Counted from the stretch's first letter, positions 1 to 17,939 are shown. The stretch: 64,000 bases of DNA from Vibrio gallaecicus (GCF_024347495.1 NZ_AP025490.1:3100001-3164000), one strand, 5' to 3'. Notes: generated by a model from the letters alone, not told the origin. Numbers and translations: made by a program.

Positions 1-252
1 TCCAGGACAGTCTACGTGTGCGTAGTGACGTTCAGGAGTATCGTACTCAACGTGAGAAGTTGCGATTGTGATACCGCGCTCACGCTCTTCTGGAGCGTTA
101 TCGATAGATGCGAAGTCTTTTGCTTCACCACCGTACACTTTAGAAAGTGTAGTACAGATAGCAGCTGTTAGAGTTGTTTTACCGTGGTCAACGTGGCCGA
201 TAGTACCAACGTTTACGTGCGGTTTCGTACGTTCAAATTTTTCTTTAGACAT
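1..252 (-). CDS. tuf: Elongation factor Tu, N-terminal part (gene runs off the window)
   Basis: EF-Tu is the GTPase that delivers aminoacyl-tRNA to the ribosome. Read leftward from the ATG at 252, the protein begins [16 protein letters not shown] and carries the P-loop GHVDHGKTT, followed by the switch region and [11 protein letters not shown]. About 84 codons are present and the rest lies beyond position 1. It follows four tRNA genes on the same strand, the arrangement of E. coli tufB, so it is probably co-transcribed with them. A GAGG-type ribosome site lies just upstream. Identity is certain; only the choice of tufB rather than tufA rests on the context. Confidence 0.97.
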   Translation of the reverse strand, partial: MSKEKFERTKPHVNVGTIGHVDHGKTTLTAAICTTLSKVYGGEAKDFASIDNAPEERERGITIATSHVEYDTPERHYAHVDCPG

Positions 253-346
253 GGGGTGTCCCTCTAGGTACGGGTATTAGGTGGCATTAAGCCACGCAAC
301 CAAAAAAATGGCGTTATGATATAAAAAGGAAAAGTATGCTTTAGAC

Positions 347-422
347 TGGTGCTAATACCCAGAGTCGAACTGGGGACCTCACCCTTACCAAGGGTGCGCT
401 CTACCGACTGAGCTATATCAGC
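347..422 (-). tRNA. thrT: tRNA-Thr(GGT)
   Basis: A 76-nt cloverleaf with encoded CCA end. The anticodon loop reads GGT in the tRNA sense, and the acceptor pairs GCTGATA with TATTAGC. It is the last tRNA before tuf, matching E. coli thrT. Confidence 0.96.
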
Positions 423-436
423 ACACAAAAATGAGT

Positions 437-511
<75 letters not shown>

Positions 512-549
512 AACACGTAACTCTTTTGAGCTATTTAACCTTTAGAATA

Positions 550-634
<85 letters not shown>

Positions 635-680
635 AAATTTTTTAGCTTTCTCTCATGGCCTGAATAACAGATGGAGAAAG

Positions 681-756
<76 letters not shown>

Positions 757-769
757 ACAAGTGGGGCGC

Positions 770-798
770 ATTTTATTGAATGATTTTCCACCTTGCAA
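770..798 (-). promoter_or_regulatory. Promoter of the tRNA-tuf operon
   Basis: On the minus strand a -35 TTGCAA (793-798) and -10 TAAAAT (770-775) are 17 bp apart and followed by the GC-rich discriminator GCGCCCC. Upstream (799-830) are short A/T tracts spaced about a helical turn apart, like an UP element. A GC-rich discriminator is typical of stringently controlled stable-RNA promoters; that regulation is inferred. Confidence 0.75.
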
Positions 799-963
799 TA
801 GGAAAATTAAAAAAATTAAAAAAATCTTCAATATAGGCACTTTAGAGTACTGTTTATCTCAAGTTTTAGGAGATTATATTCAAGCTGATCATTTTAGATA
901 TTTGATTTATGAACCGCTTGCTGTATTTTCCATTCAATTGATTTTCTTTCTATAGAGTGTTGT

Positions 964-1887
964 ATGAGCCCATTTATGTCATTTGATCGCACGCATTGGT
1001 CTGATCTAAGAAATTCCGTGCCAATGACGCTATCAGAAAGCGACTTAAAAGAGCTTCAAGGCATTAATGAAAAGCTCACAATTGAAGAAGCAGTCGACAT
1101 TTACCTCCCTTTATCTCGCTTACTCAATCTATATGTCGCCGCCAGACAAAACCGTAATTCAGTCCTACATCAGTTTTTAGATAAAACAGATAAAGCGCCA
1201 CCTTTCATTATTGGTATAGCAGGCAGTGTTGCTGTAGGGAAAAGTACGACAGCTAGGTTACTAAAAGCTTTATTATCTCGTTGGGAAAATCACCCTAAAG
1301 TTGAACTCATCACGACTGATGGTTTTCTATATCCTAATGAGGAGTTACAAGCGCGAGGTTTAATGACTAAAAAGGGTTTTCCAGAGTCTTACGATATAAA
1401 ACGTTTAGTCCAATTTGTTTCAGACGTGAAGGCATGCAAACGTAATGTTACGGCTCCAGTTTATTCACATTTAACCTATAACATTACGGGTGAGAACAAG
1501 GTTGTAGACCTACCTGATGTTTTAATCATTGAGGGATTGAACGTACTTCAAAGCGGGATGAATTACCCACATGAGCCACATAGAGTATTTATTTCAGACT
1601 TTTTAGATTTTTCTCTTTATGTCGACGCTGATAGCTCACTCATTAAAGAGTGGTATATCAACCGTTTTATGAAATTCAGAGAAGGAGCCTTCACTAAACC
1701 TGGCTCTTATTTTAGTCATTATACAAAACTGTCCAATCAATTAGCTTTTGAGAAAGCTGAAAGCATTTGGCAATCAATTAATGGCCTTAATCTAGAGCAA
1801 AATATTTTGCCGACTCGAGAACGTGCCCATCTGATCCTACGCAAAGGACAAAATCACACAGTAGAAGAAGTACTTTTAAGAAAGTAG
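964..1887 (+). CDS. coaA: Pantothenate kinase, type I
   Basis: Phosphorylates pantothenate in the first and feedback-controlled step of coenzyme A synthesis in the cytoplasm. The 307-residue protein matches E. coli CoaA (316 aa) along its length: the VPMTLSE segment near the N-terminus, P-loop GSVAVGKST at 87-95, then [21 protein letters not shown] and the C-terminal NILPTRERA. It lies between the tRNA-tuf promoter region (divergent) and birA (convergent, 9 bp gap), the same neighbourhood as in E. coli. The ribosome site before this ATG is weak; the ATG four codons on is an alternative start. Confidence 0.97.
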   Translation: MSPFMSFDRTHWSDLRNSVPMTLSESDLKELQGINEKLTIEEAVDIYLPLSRLLNLYVAARQNRNSVLHQFLDKTDKAPPFIIGIAGSVAVGKSTTARLLKALLSRWENHPKVELITTDGFLYPNEELQARGLMTKKGFPESYDIKRLVQFVSDVKACKRNVTAPVYSHLTYNITGENKVVDLPDVLIIEGLNVLQSGMNYPHEPHRVFISDFLDFSLYVDADSSLIKEWYINRFMKFREGAFTKPGSYFSHYTKLSNQLAFEKAESIWQSINGLNLEQNILPTRERAHLILRKGQNHTVEEVLLRK

Positions 1888-1896
1888 TAGAAGTGA

Positions 1897-2865
1897 TTAA
1901 TCATTTTTTCTAAGGGATATTTCTCCACCAATGTGACTCTCAAGACCATTATGAGTCTTGAGTAACACGGCACCTTGTTCATTAATTCCCATGACTTCTC
2001 CCTCTAACTCCCTTGGTCCAATCAATAACCGTACATTTCGACCTAAGAAATTATCCAAGCGATTCCATCTAGGGACAAACCCTGACATCCCATTCAATTC
2101 GTAATCAGTTAACGCAGTATGCCATGCGCAAATTAATGCTTGAGCAAGTTCCGTTCTGTTAGGAACTTCTCCATTACAAACTTCTGTAAGTGACGTCCAT
2201 GGCTGATCAATCCCTTCAACTTCCGATTTCATCGACATATTTAGACCTAAGCCAATGACAATATGAGCAGCACCACCGGCTTGACCTGATAGCTCGACCA
2301 ATATCCCTGCAAGTTTTTTATCGTTATAATAAAGGTCATTCGGCCATTTTAATTTAATTCCCTGAACCCCTATTTTTTCTAAGGCTTCGACAACAGCTAC
2401 CCCTACAACAAGGCTTAACCCCATTGCAGCAGCCATGCCGGCATCAAGTTTCCAATACATTGATAAGTATAAGTTTGCGCCAAATGGAGATACCCACTCT
2501 CGACCACGACGACCACGTCCAGCGGCTTGATACTCAGCAAGACATACCGATCCAGAAGCGAGTTCATTCGTTCTATCGAGTAGATATTGGTTTGTAGAAT
2601 CAATGATAGGAATCACATCGACTGAGGCGTCATCGGAAGCTGCAACTAACGAGCTTTGACTAAGCATTTCAAGAGAGTCAGCTAATTGATACCCACGACC
2701 TTGTACCCGGAAAATATCAATGCCCCAACACTGTATGCCTTTGATATGTTTACTCACCGCAGCTCGTGAAATACCGAGCAATTCACCAAGTTTTTCACCT
2801 GAATGGAATTGACCATCAGAAAGACACGTGAGTAGAGTCAGCTTTGTACTATGTTCTTTCATCAT
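1897..2865 (-). CDS. birA: Bifunctional biotin-protein ligase and biotin operon repressor BirA
   Basis: Activates biotin to biotinyl-AMP and transfers it to the biotin carboxyl carrier protein; with biotinyl-AMP bound it represses biotin synthesis genes. The 322-residue protein has an N-terminal winged helix (about 1-65, with ISRAAVSKHIK as recognition helix), the adenylate-binding loop GRGRRG at 116-121, KWPNDL at 173-178 with catalytic Lys184 in KKLAG, and a C-terminal SH3-like domain. The retained HTH implies repressor function. Its ATG overlaps the murB stop as ATGA, so translation is probably coupled. Confidence 0.96.
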   Translation of the reverse strand: MMKEHSTKLTLLTCLSDGQFHSGEKLGELLGISRAAVSKHIKGIQCWGIDIFRVQGRGYQLADSLEMLSQSSLVAASDDASVDVIPIIDSTNQYLLDRTNELASGSVCLAEYQAAGRGRRGREWVSPFGANLYLSMYWKLDAGMAAAMGLSLVVGVAVVEALEKIGVQGIKLKWPNDLYYNDKKLAGILVELSGQAGGAAHIVIGLGLNMSMKSEVEGIDQPWTSLTEVCNGEVPNRTELAQALICAWHTALTDYELNGMSGFVPRWNRLDNFLGRNVRLLIGPRELEGEVMGINEQGAVLLKTHNGLESHIGGEISLRKND

Positions 2866-3905
2866 TGATTGTCCACAATTTCAGCTAAGTTAGTTTCACA
2901 TTTATTTCCAATGAAACGAACCTCATGTTCCAAATCAATCTCAAAACGTGCACGTACCGCCTCACGGACTCTCTTTGCCAAAATGATGACATCATCTGAA
3001 GTAGCCGAGCCTGCATTAATAATAACAAGTGCCTGTTTAGCGTGAATTTGAGCCCCTCCCTCACGCAAACCTTTATATCCACATTGGTCAATGAGCCACC
3101 CAGCAGCAACTTTTACTGTTTCACCACAGGGATAGCCAACAATGTCGGGAAACTTAGCTTGAACACGATCAAAAAGATCCTTGGAGATCACCGGGTTTTT
3201 AAAGAAACTTCCTGCATTACCTTGTTGCATTGGATCGGGAAGCTTTTCAGTTCGTATTTTGCAGACCTCATTAAAGATAGATTGAGAAGACAAGTTATCA
3301 GAGGCAAGTTCTTTTAATGGTCCGTAGTGGTTACATGCCTTCCAAGGCTTTTCTAAAAATAGTCCTATTGCGATGACGACTGATTTTTCATATAAATCAT
3401 GTTTAAATATTGAATCTCGATAGTCAAATAAACAGTCACTGCGCGATAGTCGTTTAACTTTAAAAGTATCAAGGCAAAGGATATCGACATACTCACAAAC
3501 ATCCTTAAATTCAACACCATAAGCACCTATATTCTGAATAGGAGCGGAGCCTGCACACCCAGGAATCATAGCTAAGTTTTCTAAACCTGCCATATTCTTT
3601 TCTACACTCCATCCAACTAAGTCAGGCCAATCTTCTCCACCAGAAATATGTAACTTGAAGCCATTGGGTTCGTCAGAGACCTTTTTCCCTAAAATCCTAT
3701 TGATTATAACCACGCCAGAAAAGTGCCTTGTAAACAGCATATTGCTGCCTTTACCAAGTATCAGCTTAGGTAAGTGTTTCCACTCTTCTGATTGATAAAC
3801 GGTGATGAGCTCTTCAACGGAATGCACTTCGACTAATACCTCACAGGTTTGATCAATCGAAAATGTATGGAAAGCTTTGAGGTTGGCGTTCAGATAAGAT
3901 TGCAT
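2862..3905 (-). CDS. murB: UDP-N-acetylenolpyruvoylglucosamine reductase
   Basis: FAD enzyme that uses NADPH to reduce UDP-GlcNAc-enolpyruvate to UDP-MurNAc, the second committed step of peptidoglycan precursor synthesis. The 347-residue protein is a type I MurB: FAD-binding GKGSN at 51-55, the IPGCAGS...QNIGAYG block at 114-130, YRDS at 162-165 and catalytic Ser233 in GNAGSFFKNP. It overlaps birA by 4 nt as an operon; murB-birA is also the E. coli order. The start lies 66 bp from the divergent acetyltransferase gene. Confidence 0.97.
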   Translation of the reverse strand: MQSYLNANLKAFHTFSIDQTCEVLVEVHSVEELITVYQSEEWKHLPKLILGKGSNMLFTRHFSGVVIINRILGKKVSDEPNGFKLHISGGEDWPDLVGWSVEKNMAGLENLAMIPGCAGSAPIQNIGAYGVEFKDVCEYVDILCLDTFKVKRLSRSDCLFDYRDSIFKHDLYEKSVVIAIGLFLEKPWKACNHYGPLKELASDNLSSQSIFNEVCKIRTEKLPDPMQQGNAGSFFKNPVISKDLFDRVQAKFPDIVGYPCGETVKVAAGWLIDQCGYKGLREGGAQIHAKQALVIINAGSATSDDVIILAKRVREAVRARFEIDLEHEVRFIGNKCETNLAEIVDNQ

Positions 3906-3971
3906 GGCGCTATTTAGTTAAATTACACTCAGTGTATTCTACAGCAGATAATTAAACAGCGCAGTGACAGA

Positions 3972-4403
3972 ATGAACAATGTCGAAATAAGTCAACTAGA
4001 CCCAATAAAAGTCCCACTGGTTAAAAAGTTTTATAAAGAACATTATCCAACAGGTAAAGTAAACAAGAGCGAGTTAATTTACTCATTAACAAAAGACAAC
4101 TCAATTATAGGTATTGTTCGCTTTAGAAGTATTGAAGAATATCGCTTATTAACTGGCATGGTGATTTCAACCGCGTTACGTGGGCAAGGACATGGTAGTC
4201 TGTTAATGAACTATTGCGTCTCAAATATCCTCACCAACCAAGATTTCTGCTTTGCTTATCGCCACCTTGAAAGCTTTTACTCCGCACATTATTTCAAGAA
4301 GATAGATGTAGTAGATCTACCGAATAGCTTAAAAACATTATTTTTACGCTACACAAATAGCGGTAAAGATCTCATTCCGATGCACTTCCAAGCAAATTGT
4401 TAA
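3972..4403 (+). CDS. GNAT-family N-acetyltransferase, substrate unknown
   Basis: A 143-residue protein with a GNAT fold pattern: a beta strand (IIGIVRFRSI, about 45-54), then the acetyl-CoA pyrophosphate loop RGQGHG at 70-75 preceded by MVISTALR and followed by a helix (SLLMNYCVSN). The YRHLESFYSAHYFKK segment fits the family's C-terminal motif B region. No specific substrate can be read. It lies between divergent murB and pssA (91 bp downstream), and may share a transcript with pssA. The family is confident; the function is not assigned. Confidence 0.85.
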   Translation: MNNVEISQLDPIKVPLVKKFYKEHYPTGKVNKSELIYSLTKDNSIIGIVRFRSIEEYRLLTGMVISTALRGQGHGSLLMNYCVSNILTNQDFCFAYRHLESFYSAHYFKKIDVVDLPNSLKTLFLRYTNSGKDLIPMHFQANC

Positions 4404-4494
4404 AGAATGGCTCGATTGTCTAGTCATTATGGGTATGACTTTGATAAAATTAGTGGTCCGCAATTTTGCATACTTTTAAGGTAAAACAGTCGAT

Positions 4495-5835
4495 ATGATT
4501 GCCAGTAGGAATCCATTAGTACAGTTGCCAACTTTGGCACAAGATCCAGATCAGTTTGATGTACTACTCTCAGCGCAAGAGTTCAGAATTCGTTTACTTA
4601 AAGAAATCTCGTCAGCAACTGAGCGAATCTGCTTAGTTGCATTGTATTTAGAAGACGACGATGCAGGTCGTGAAATCATGACCGCCTTGTATGAAGCAAA
4701 GCAAGTTAAGCCTGAATTAGATATCAGTATTTGTGTGGATTGGCATCGCGCTCAAAGAGGCTTAATTGGTGCTGAGTCTTCTGAAGGTAATGCTGCAATG
4801 TATAGAACCTTCGCAGAACAATATGAACATTCCATCCCAGTTTATGGGGTCCCTGTCCGTGGTCGTGAAGTTTTTGGGGTTCTTCACCTCAAAGGCTTTA
4901 TAATCGATGATTCCGTTATTTATAGCGGAGCAAGTCTCAACAATATCTATTTGAACTACCACGATCGCTACCGCTTTGATCGCTATCATGTTATGAAAAA
5001 CATAGCTCTAGCAAACTCGATGTATGCGTATATACATAATGAAATGATTGCAGATAGTGCAGTCAATGACTTAGCAAAGTCTAAAAAGCCAACAACAAAA
5101 GAGATTAAACCAGCCATTAGGCAACTTAGATCAGCTCTAGCACGCTCTCAATACAAGTTCGACTCTCAAGATATATCTACTGAGCAAGTGGCAATAACTC
5201 CGCTAGTAGGCATAGGAAAGAGACGTAATAGATTAAATCAAGGTATAAATCAGCTGATTGCACAAGCAAAAGACGAAGTATTCATTTGCACACCTTATTT
5301 TAATTTCCCACCAAGCCTTGCCAAAGAAGTAAAAAAAGCACTTAAACGTGGCGTAAAAATACGTATTGTAGTCGGCGATAAAACGGCGAATGACTTCTTT
5401 ATCTCTCCGGAGGAAGAATTCAAAACTATTGGTGGTTTACCTTACCTATATGAAGTAAACCTACGACGCTTTGCAAAAGCTAATGAGTCACATATTGCAA
5501 GTCGTAATCTTTCTATCCACTTATGGAAACATGACAATAATAGCTTCCATCTAAAAGGGATTTGGGTCGATAAACGCTATATGCTGTTAACTGGGAACAA
5601 TTTAAACCCAAGAGCTTGGAAGTTAGATTTAGAGAATGGGATTTTTATTCAAGATCACTACAACCATCTATCAAACAAGTTCCAAGCTGAAGTAGATAAC
5701 ATTCTTCAACACACTCAGCTTATCTGCACCTATAAGCAATTAGAAAAAATTGAAACCTACCCAGATCAAGTTCAAAAGCTCATACGGAAGATAACCAGAG
5801 TCAAAGCTGATAGAGTTTTAAAACAGATATTATAA
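4495..5835 (+). CDS. pssA: CDP-diacylglycerol--serine O-phosphatidyltransferase
   Basis: Makes phosphatidylserine from CDP-diacylglycerol and serine, the precursor of phosphatidylethanolamine. The 446-residue protein is the Gram-negative, phospholipase-D-like type (E. coli 451 aa). It has two HKD motifs, H131-K133-D138 in LHLKGFIIDD and H352-K354-D359 in FHLKGIWVD, each followed by an S/TGxxLN segment (SGASLNN, TGNNLNP). No transmembrane segment is visible, as expected for a peripheral enzyme. An intrinsic terminator follows directly at 5840. Confidence 0.96.
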   Translation: MIASRNPLVQLPTLAQDPDQFDVLLSAQEFRIRLLKEISSATERICLVALYLEDDDAGREIMTALYEAKQVKPELDISICVDWHRAQRGLIGAESSEGNAAMYRTFAEQYEHSIPVYGVPVRGREVFGVLHLKGFIIDDSVIYSGASLNNIYLNYHDRYRFDRYHVMKNIALANSMYAYIHNEMIADSAVNDLAKSKKPTTKEIKPAIRQLRSALARSQYKFDSQDISTEQVAITPLVGIGKRRNRLNQGINQLIAQAKDEVFICTPYFNFPPSLAKEVKKALKRGVKIRIVVGDKTANDFFISPEEEFKTIGGLPYLYEVNLRRFAKANESHIASRNLSIHLWKHDNNSFHLKGIWVDKRYMLLTGNNLNPRAWKLDLENGIFIQDHYNHLSNKFQAEVDNILQHTQLICTYKQLEKIETYPDQVQKLIRKITRVKADRVLKQIL

Positions 5836-5839
5836 GCAC

Positions 5840-5873
5840 AAGCCCAGTATTTTTAATGCTGGGCTTAATTTTT
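5840..5873 (+). terminator. Intrinsic terminator of pssA
   Basis: Eight-base-pair stem AAGCCCAG/CTGGGCTT (5840-5847 with 5859-5866) followed by a short T-rich run, five bases after the pssA stop. Confidence 0.85.
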
Positions 5874-6204
5874 ATCATTATAAATTAATAGAGATGAACT
5901 TATATTACCGTTTAAACCCAACCCCACCTCGATATATCCAACCTAAAGACTTAATATCAGCGTTCATAACACATCAAATTGAGCTAAAAAGCTATTTCTT
6001 CGAGTAAAAGCTAGAATTATAAAAACTATTAGTTAGAAACAGAACTTACAGATACTGCTATTAATAGTAATGAGGAAAGACAGCTTGGAGAGGCGTATTA
6101 AATGAGAAAAAGCTATTCAATCTATTGATGGCGTCGACAAGAAGCGATCACCCACGCCTTATGCTATTCAGGTACAGACCTAAAAACATATTCCTTGAAA
6201 CGTA
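5874..6204. other. Intergenic stretch between pssA and the rrn array
   Basis: About 330 bp with no supported gene. The only suggestive element is an ATG at 6102 preceded by GGAGAGG, whose frame stops at codon 9 (TGA) and then stays open for 28 codons until a TAG inside the terminator stem. This may be a decayed or spurious small ORF. Confidence 0.4.
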
Positions 6205-6234
6205 AAAAGCCCTAGTCGTAAGACTAGGGCTTTT
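6205..6234 (-). terminator. Intrinsic terminator at the end of the rrn array
   Basis: Perfect 13-bp stem (6205-6217 with 6222-6234, core AGCCCTAGTC) with a four-base loop. Read on the minus strand it ends in a T run. It lies just downstream of tRNA-Asp and is the only clear intrinsic terminator in the four-operon array. Confidence 0.9.
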
Positions 6235-6241
6235 CAAATAG

Positions 6242-6318
6242 TGGCGGAGTGGACGGGACTCGAACCCGCGACCCCCGGCGTGACAGGCCGGTATTCTAAC
6301 CAACTGAACTACCACTCC
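6242..6318 (-). tRNA. tRNA-Asp(GTC), distal to the last rrn operon
   Basis: A 77-nt tRNA with GTC anticodon, acceptor GGAGTGG/CCACTCC and encoded CCA. It is placed after the 5S gene, the position of distal tRNA-Asp genes in some enterobacterial rrn operons. Confidence 0.96.
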
Positions 6319-6383
6319 GCAGTGGTCAACTCACTAAGTGAGCGTCCATATCTCCAGGTTGGTCAACCTAAAGATTTAATTTA

Positions 6384-6503
6384 AAGCCTGGCGATGTCCT
6401 ACTCTCACATGGGGAAGCCCCACACTACCATCGGCGCTATTGTGTTTCACTTCTGAGTTCGGCATGGGATCAGGTGGGTCCACAATGCTATGGTCGCCAA
6501 GCA
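6384..6503 (-). rRNA. rrf: 5S rRNA, operon 1 (promoter-distal)
   Basis: 120 nt starting TGCTTGGCG and ending GCCAGGCTT, with the conserved CCGAACTCAGAAGTGAAA block. Ends were placed by comparison with E. coli 5S. Confidence 0.96.
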
Positions 6504-6627
6504 AATTTTGCTTTTACTTTCAGTTTAAAAACTGAAGGCAAAATAATCTGGAAAGCTGTTTTTGTTCTCTTCAAACTCATTCAAGGTCTGGTATTTCTAT
6601 GAGTCCACAAAACCCCTTGGGTGTTGT

Positions 6628-9521
<2,894 letters not shown>

Positions 9522-9888
9522 ATACAACCCGAAAGGGTCTTAGTGTATGGCAACTAACCAAGGTTTTGGTTGTCATCAAGAAGGGTTAATTCTTGATAAC
9601 TGTTTGCCGGACTCAATTGTGAATCAAACTAGGTTTGATTCGAATACAAGACACTTGAATGTGTTTGTTGTGTTTATCTAGTTAAAGATAAACATTGAGA
9701 ACTTTTAAATTTGATTGAATTACTCGTAAGTAATCAATCAGTCAGCTTTCCAAATTGTTAAAGAGCATGAGACTTTAAGAACCAGTGTTCTAAAATTCAC
9801 ATTTTCTAAAGACTCTCAGAGTCAAACATACCAACCAGCGACAAAAGAAGTGGTTTGGATATGAATATAACCAAGAATATTTAGAGAA
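9522..9888 (-). other. Pre-23S leader of operon 1, with boxA at 9756-9767
   Basis: About 370 bp of transcribed spacer between tRNA-Val and 23S. It contains the antitermination element boxA (GCTCTTTAACA on the minus strand) and short inverted repeats around 9560-9700. No gene is present. Confidence 0.8.
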
Positions 9889-9964
9889 TGGTGGGCGATA
9901 CCGGGCTCGAACCAGTGACCCCCTGCTTGTAAGGCAGGTGCTCTCCCAACTGAGCTAATCGCCC
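9889..9964 (-). tRNA. tRNA-Val(TAC), ITS of operon 1
   Basis: A 76-nt tRNA with TAC anticodon, acceptor GGGCGAT and encoded CCA; third tRNA after 16S in the transcript. Confidence 0.96.
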
Positions 9965-9996
9965 ACGATAGTTTTAATTCCTTCGCGGAGAAAGAA

Positions 9997-10072
9997 TGGT
10001 GGGTCGTGCAGGATTCGAACCTGCGACCAATTGATTAAAAGTCAACTGCTCTACCAACTGAGCTAACGACCC
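9997..10072 (-). tRNA. tRNA-Lys(TTT), ITS of operon 1
   Basis: A 76-nt tRNA with TTT anticodon, acceptor GGGTCGT and encoded CCA; second tRNA after 16S. Confidence 0.96.
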
Positions 10073-10074
10073 AA

Positions 10075-10150
10075 TGGTATCCCGTAGGGGAGTCGAACCC
10101 CTGTTACCGCCGTGAAAGGGCGGTGTCCTAGGCCTCTAGACGAACGGGAC
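10075..10150 (-). tRNA. tRNA-Glu(TTC), ITS of operon 1
   Basis: A 76-nt tRNA with TTC anticodon, acceptor GTCCCGT and encoded CCA; first tRNA after 16S and only 2 bp from tRNA-Lys. E. coli rrnB at this locus also carries tRNA-Glu. Confidence 0.96.
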
Positions 10151-10241
10151 ACTGGATATTGAAGAACTTGGGAGTTCTTCGTCTCTTTTACTTTCTAAAC
10201 CTAATCAATCTGTGTGGGTACTCATCAACGATATCTTCGTA

Positions 10242-11796
<1,555 letters not shown>

Positions 11797-12096
11797 AAGA
11801 TTTTGTCGGCTCAATGAATACTGACTTCAAAACTATTATTTACCGAAGTAAACATGTAATTCTAAAGCTATTACCATTCCAACAGAATGGTAATGAATTG
11901 ACTGTGCCAAAATTAAGTAAACTTAATTTTGTATTGGTCACTCAGTTCATTGAAACCAAATTGATTTCCGAGGAAATCTTGCTTTGCTATTGCAAAACAA
12001 ATTTTGATATTCATCAACGAGTGCCCACACAGATTGATAGGTTTAAATTGTTAAAGAGCTTTGCTTTCAGTGCCTTAGCACTTAAGCAGGACGCGC

Positions 12097-12124
12097 ATAA
12101 TACGCTTTCCACTTTGAAAGTCAA
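12097..12124 (-). promoter_or_regulatory. Internal promoter of rrn operon 1
   Basis: Minus-strand -35 TTGACT (12119-12124), 16-bp spacer, -10 TATTAT (12097-12102), GC-rich discriminator GCGCG, with an AT-rich stretch upstream. Only about 70 bp separate the -35 from the end of the preceding 5S gene. Confidence 0.82.
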
Positions 12125-12158
12125 CATAAAATACTAAGAAAACCTAGAACTCTATGGT

Positions 12159-12184
12159 GACTTGTCTAGAAACTAGACAAAGTC
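12159..12184 (-). other. Hairpin after 5S of operon 2
   Basis: Inverted repeat GACTTGTCTAG/CTAGACAAAGTC with AAA loop, 8 bp after the 5S end. There is no T run after it on the minus strand, so it is not a convincing intrinsic terminator; it may be a processing or weak termination site. Confidence 0.55.
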
Positions 12185-12191
12185 GAAATTA

Positions 12192-12311
12192 AAGCCTGGC
12201 GATGTCCTACTCTCACATGGGGAAGCCCCACACTACCATCGGCGCTATTGTGTTTCACTTCTGAGTTCGGCATGGGATCAGGTGGGTCCACAATGCTATG
12301 GTCGCCAAGCA
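12192..12311 (-). rRNA. rrf: 5S rRNA, operon 2
   Basis: 120 nt, same sequence and ends as the operon 1 copy by eye. Confidence 0.96.
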
Positions 12312-12436
12312 AATTTTGCTTTTACTTTCAGTTTTAAAAACTGAAGGCAAAATAATCTGGAAAGCTGTTTTTGTTCTCTTCAAACTCATTCAAGGTCTGG
12401 TATTTCTATGAGTCCACAAAACCCCTTGGGTGTTGT

Positions 12437-15330
<2,894 letters not shown>

Positions 15331-15629
15331 ATACAACCCGAAAGGGTCTTGTGTATGGCAACTAACCAAGGTTTTGGTTGTCATCAAGAAGGGTTAATTC
15401 TTGATAACTGTTTGCCGGACTCAATTGTGAATCAAACTAGGTTTGATTCGAATACAAGACACTTGAATGTGTTTGTTGTGTTTATCTAGTTAAAGATAAA
15501 CATTGAGAACTTTTAAATTTGATTGAATTACTCGTAAGTAATCAATCAGTCAGCTTTCCAAATTGTTAAAGAGCTTGATTCAATAAATTGAACCATTTTT
15601 AAAAACACTTAAGTAAATGTGCTTAAAGA
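15331..15629 (-). other. Pre-23S leader of operon 2, with boxA at 15563-15574
   Basis: About 300 bp of spacer between tRNA-Ala and 23S. It carries boxA and lacks a two-base AG insertion near the 23S end that operons 1 and 3 have. No gene is seen. Confidence 0.78.
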
Positions 15630-15705
15630 TGGTGGAGCTATGCGGGATCGAACCGCAGACCTCCTGCGTGCAAGGCAGGCGCTCTCCCAGCTGAGCTATA
15701 GCCCC
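15630..15705 (-). tRNA. tRNA-Ala(TGC), ITS of operon 2
   Basis: A 76-nt tRNA with TGC anticodon, acceptor GGGGCTA and encoded CCA. It follows tRNA-Ile, the standard Ile-Ala ITS pair. Confidence 0.96.
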
Positions 15706-15725
15706 ATCTGTGTTGCAATCGATAT

Positions 15726-15802
15726 TGGTGGGTCTGAGTGGACTTGAACCACCGACCTCCCGCTTATCAGGCGAGCGCTCTAACCAGCTGAGCTACAGAC
15801 CC
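15726..15802 (-). tRNA. tRNA-Ile(GAT), ITS of operon 2
   Basis: A 77-nt tRNA with GAT anticodon, acceptor GGGTCTG and encoded CCA, directly after 16S in the transcript. Confidence 0.96.
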
Positions 15803-15869
15803 AATATCGTCTCTTTTACTTTTTAAACCTAATCAATCTGTGTGGGTACTCATCAACGATATCTTCGTA

Positions 15870-17424
<1,555 letters not shown>

Positions 17425-17819
17425 AAGATTTTGTCGGCTCAATGAATACTGACTTCAAAACTAATATTTACCGAAGTAAACATGTAATTCTAAAGCTATT
17501 ACCATTCCAACAGAATGGTAATGAATTGACTGTGCCAAAATTAAGTAAACTTAATTTTGTATTGGTCACTCAGTTCATTGAAACCAAATTGATTTCCGAA
17601 GAAATCTTGCTTTGCTATTGCAAAACAAATTTTGATATTCATCAACGAGTGCCCACACAGATTGATAGGTTTAAATTGTTAAAGAGCTTTGCTTTCAGTG
17701 CCTTAGCACTTAAGCAGGACGCGTATAATACGCTTTCTACTTTGAAAGTCAACATAAAATACTAAGAAAACTTAGAACTCTATGGTGACTTGTCTAGAAA
17801 CTAGACAAAGTCGAAATTA
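17425..17819 (-). other. Leader of rrn operon 2 and junction to 5S of operon 3
   Basis: Near-identical to the operon 1 leader: promoter 17725-17752, boxA 17676-17687, pre-16S stem arm, and a post-5S hairpin at 17787-17812 without a T run. No gene is supported. Confidence 0.8.
17725..17752 (-). promoter_or_regulatory. Internal promoter of rrn operon 2
   Basis: Minus-strand TTGACT (17747-17752), 16-bp spacer, TATTAT (17725-17730), discriminator ACGCG. Confidence 0.82.
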
Positions 17820-17939
17820 AAGCCTGGCGATGTCCTACTCTCACATGGGGAAGCCCCACACTACCATCGGCGCTATTGTGTTTCACTTCTGAGTTCGGCA
17901 TGGAGTCAGGTGGGTCCACAATGCTATGGTCGCCAAGCA
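17820..17939 (-). rRNA. rrf: 5S rRNA, operon 3 (variant copy)
   Basis: 120 nt. It differs from the other three copies by a two-base change at 17904-17905 (plus-strand AG instead of GA), so the rRNA reads CTGACTCC rather than CTGATCCC. Confidence 0.96.

Larger units (their letters stand above)
11797..12191 (-). other. Leader of rrn operon 1 and junction to 5S of operon 2
   Basis: About 395 bp containing, in transcript order, the post-5S hairpin (12159-12184), one promoter (12097-12124), boxA (12048-12059), the 5' arm of the pre-16S stem and the spacer to 16S. No protein gene is supported; an open frame across it (11814-12137) repeats in the other leaders only because the leaders are near-identical. 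Confidence 0.8.

Noticed and set aside
761..955. 64-codon plus-strand frame ahead of coaA
   Set aside because: It overlaps the tRNA-tuf promoter and UP-like tracts, and its composition is explained by A/T-rich DNA.
11814..12137. A 107-codon frame across the rrn leader, repeated in three other leaders
   Set aside because: It spans promoter, boxA and processing stem on the opposite strand, and is broken by changes in copy 3. The conservation follows from leader function.
12159..12184. Post-5S hairpin as an intrinsic terminator
   Set aside because: The stem is good but no T run follows on the transcribed strand, so I list it only as a hairpin.
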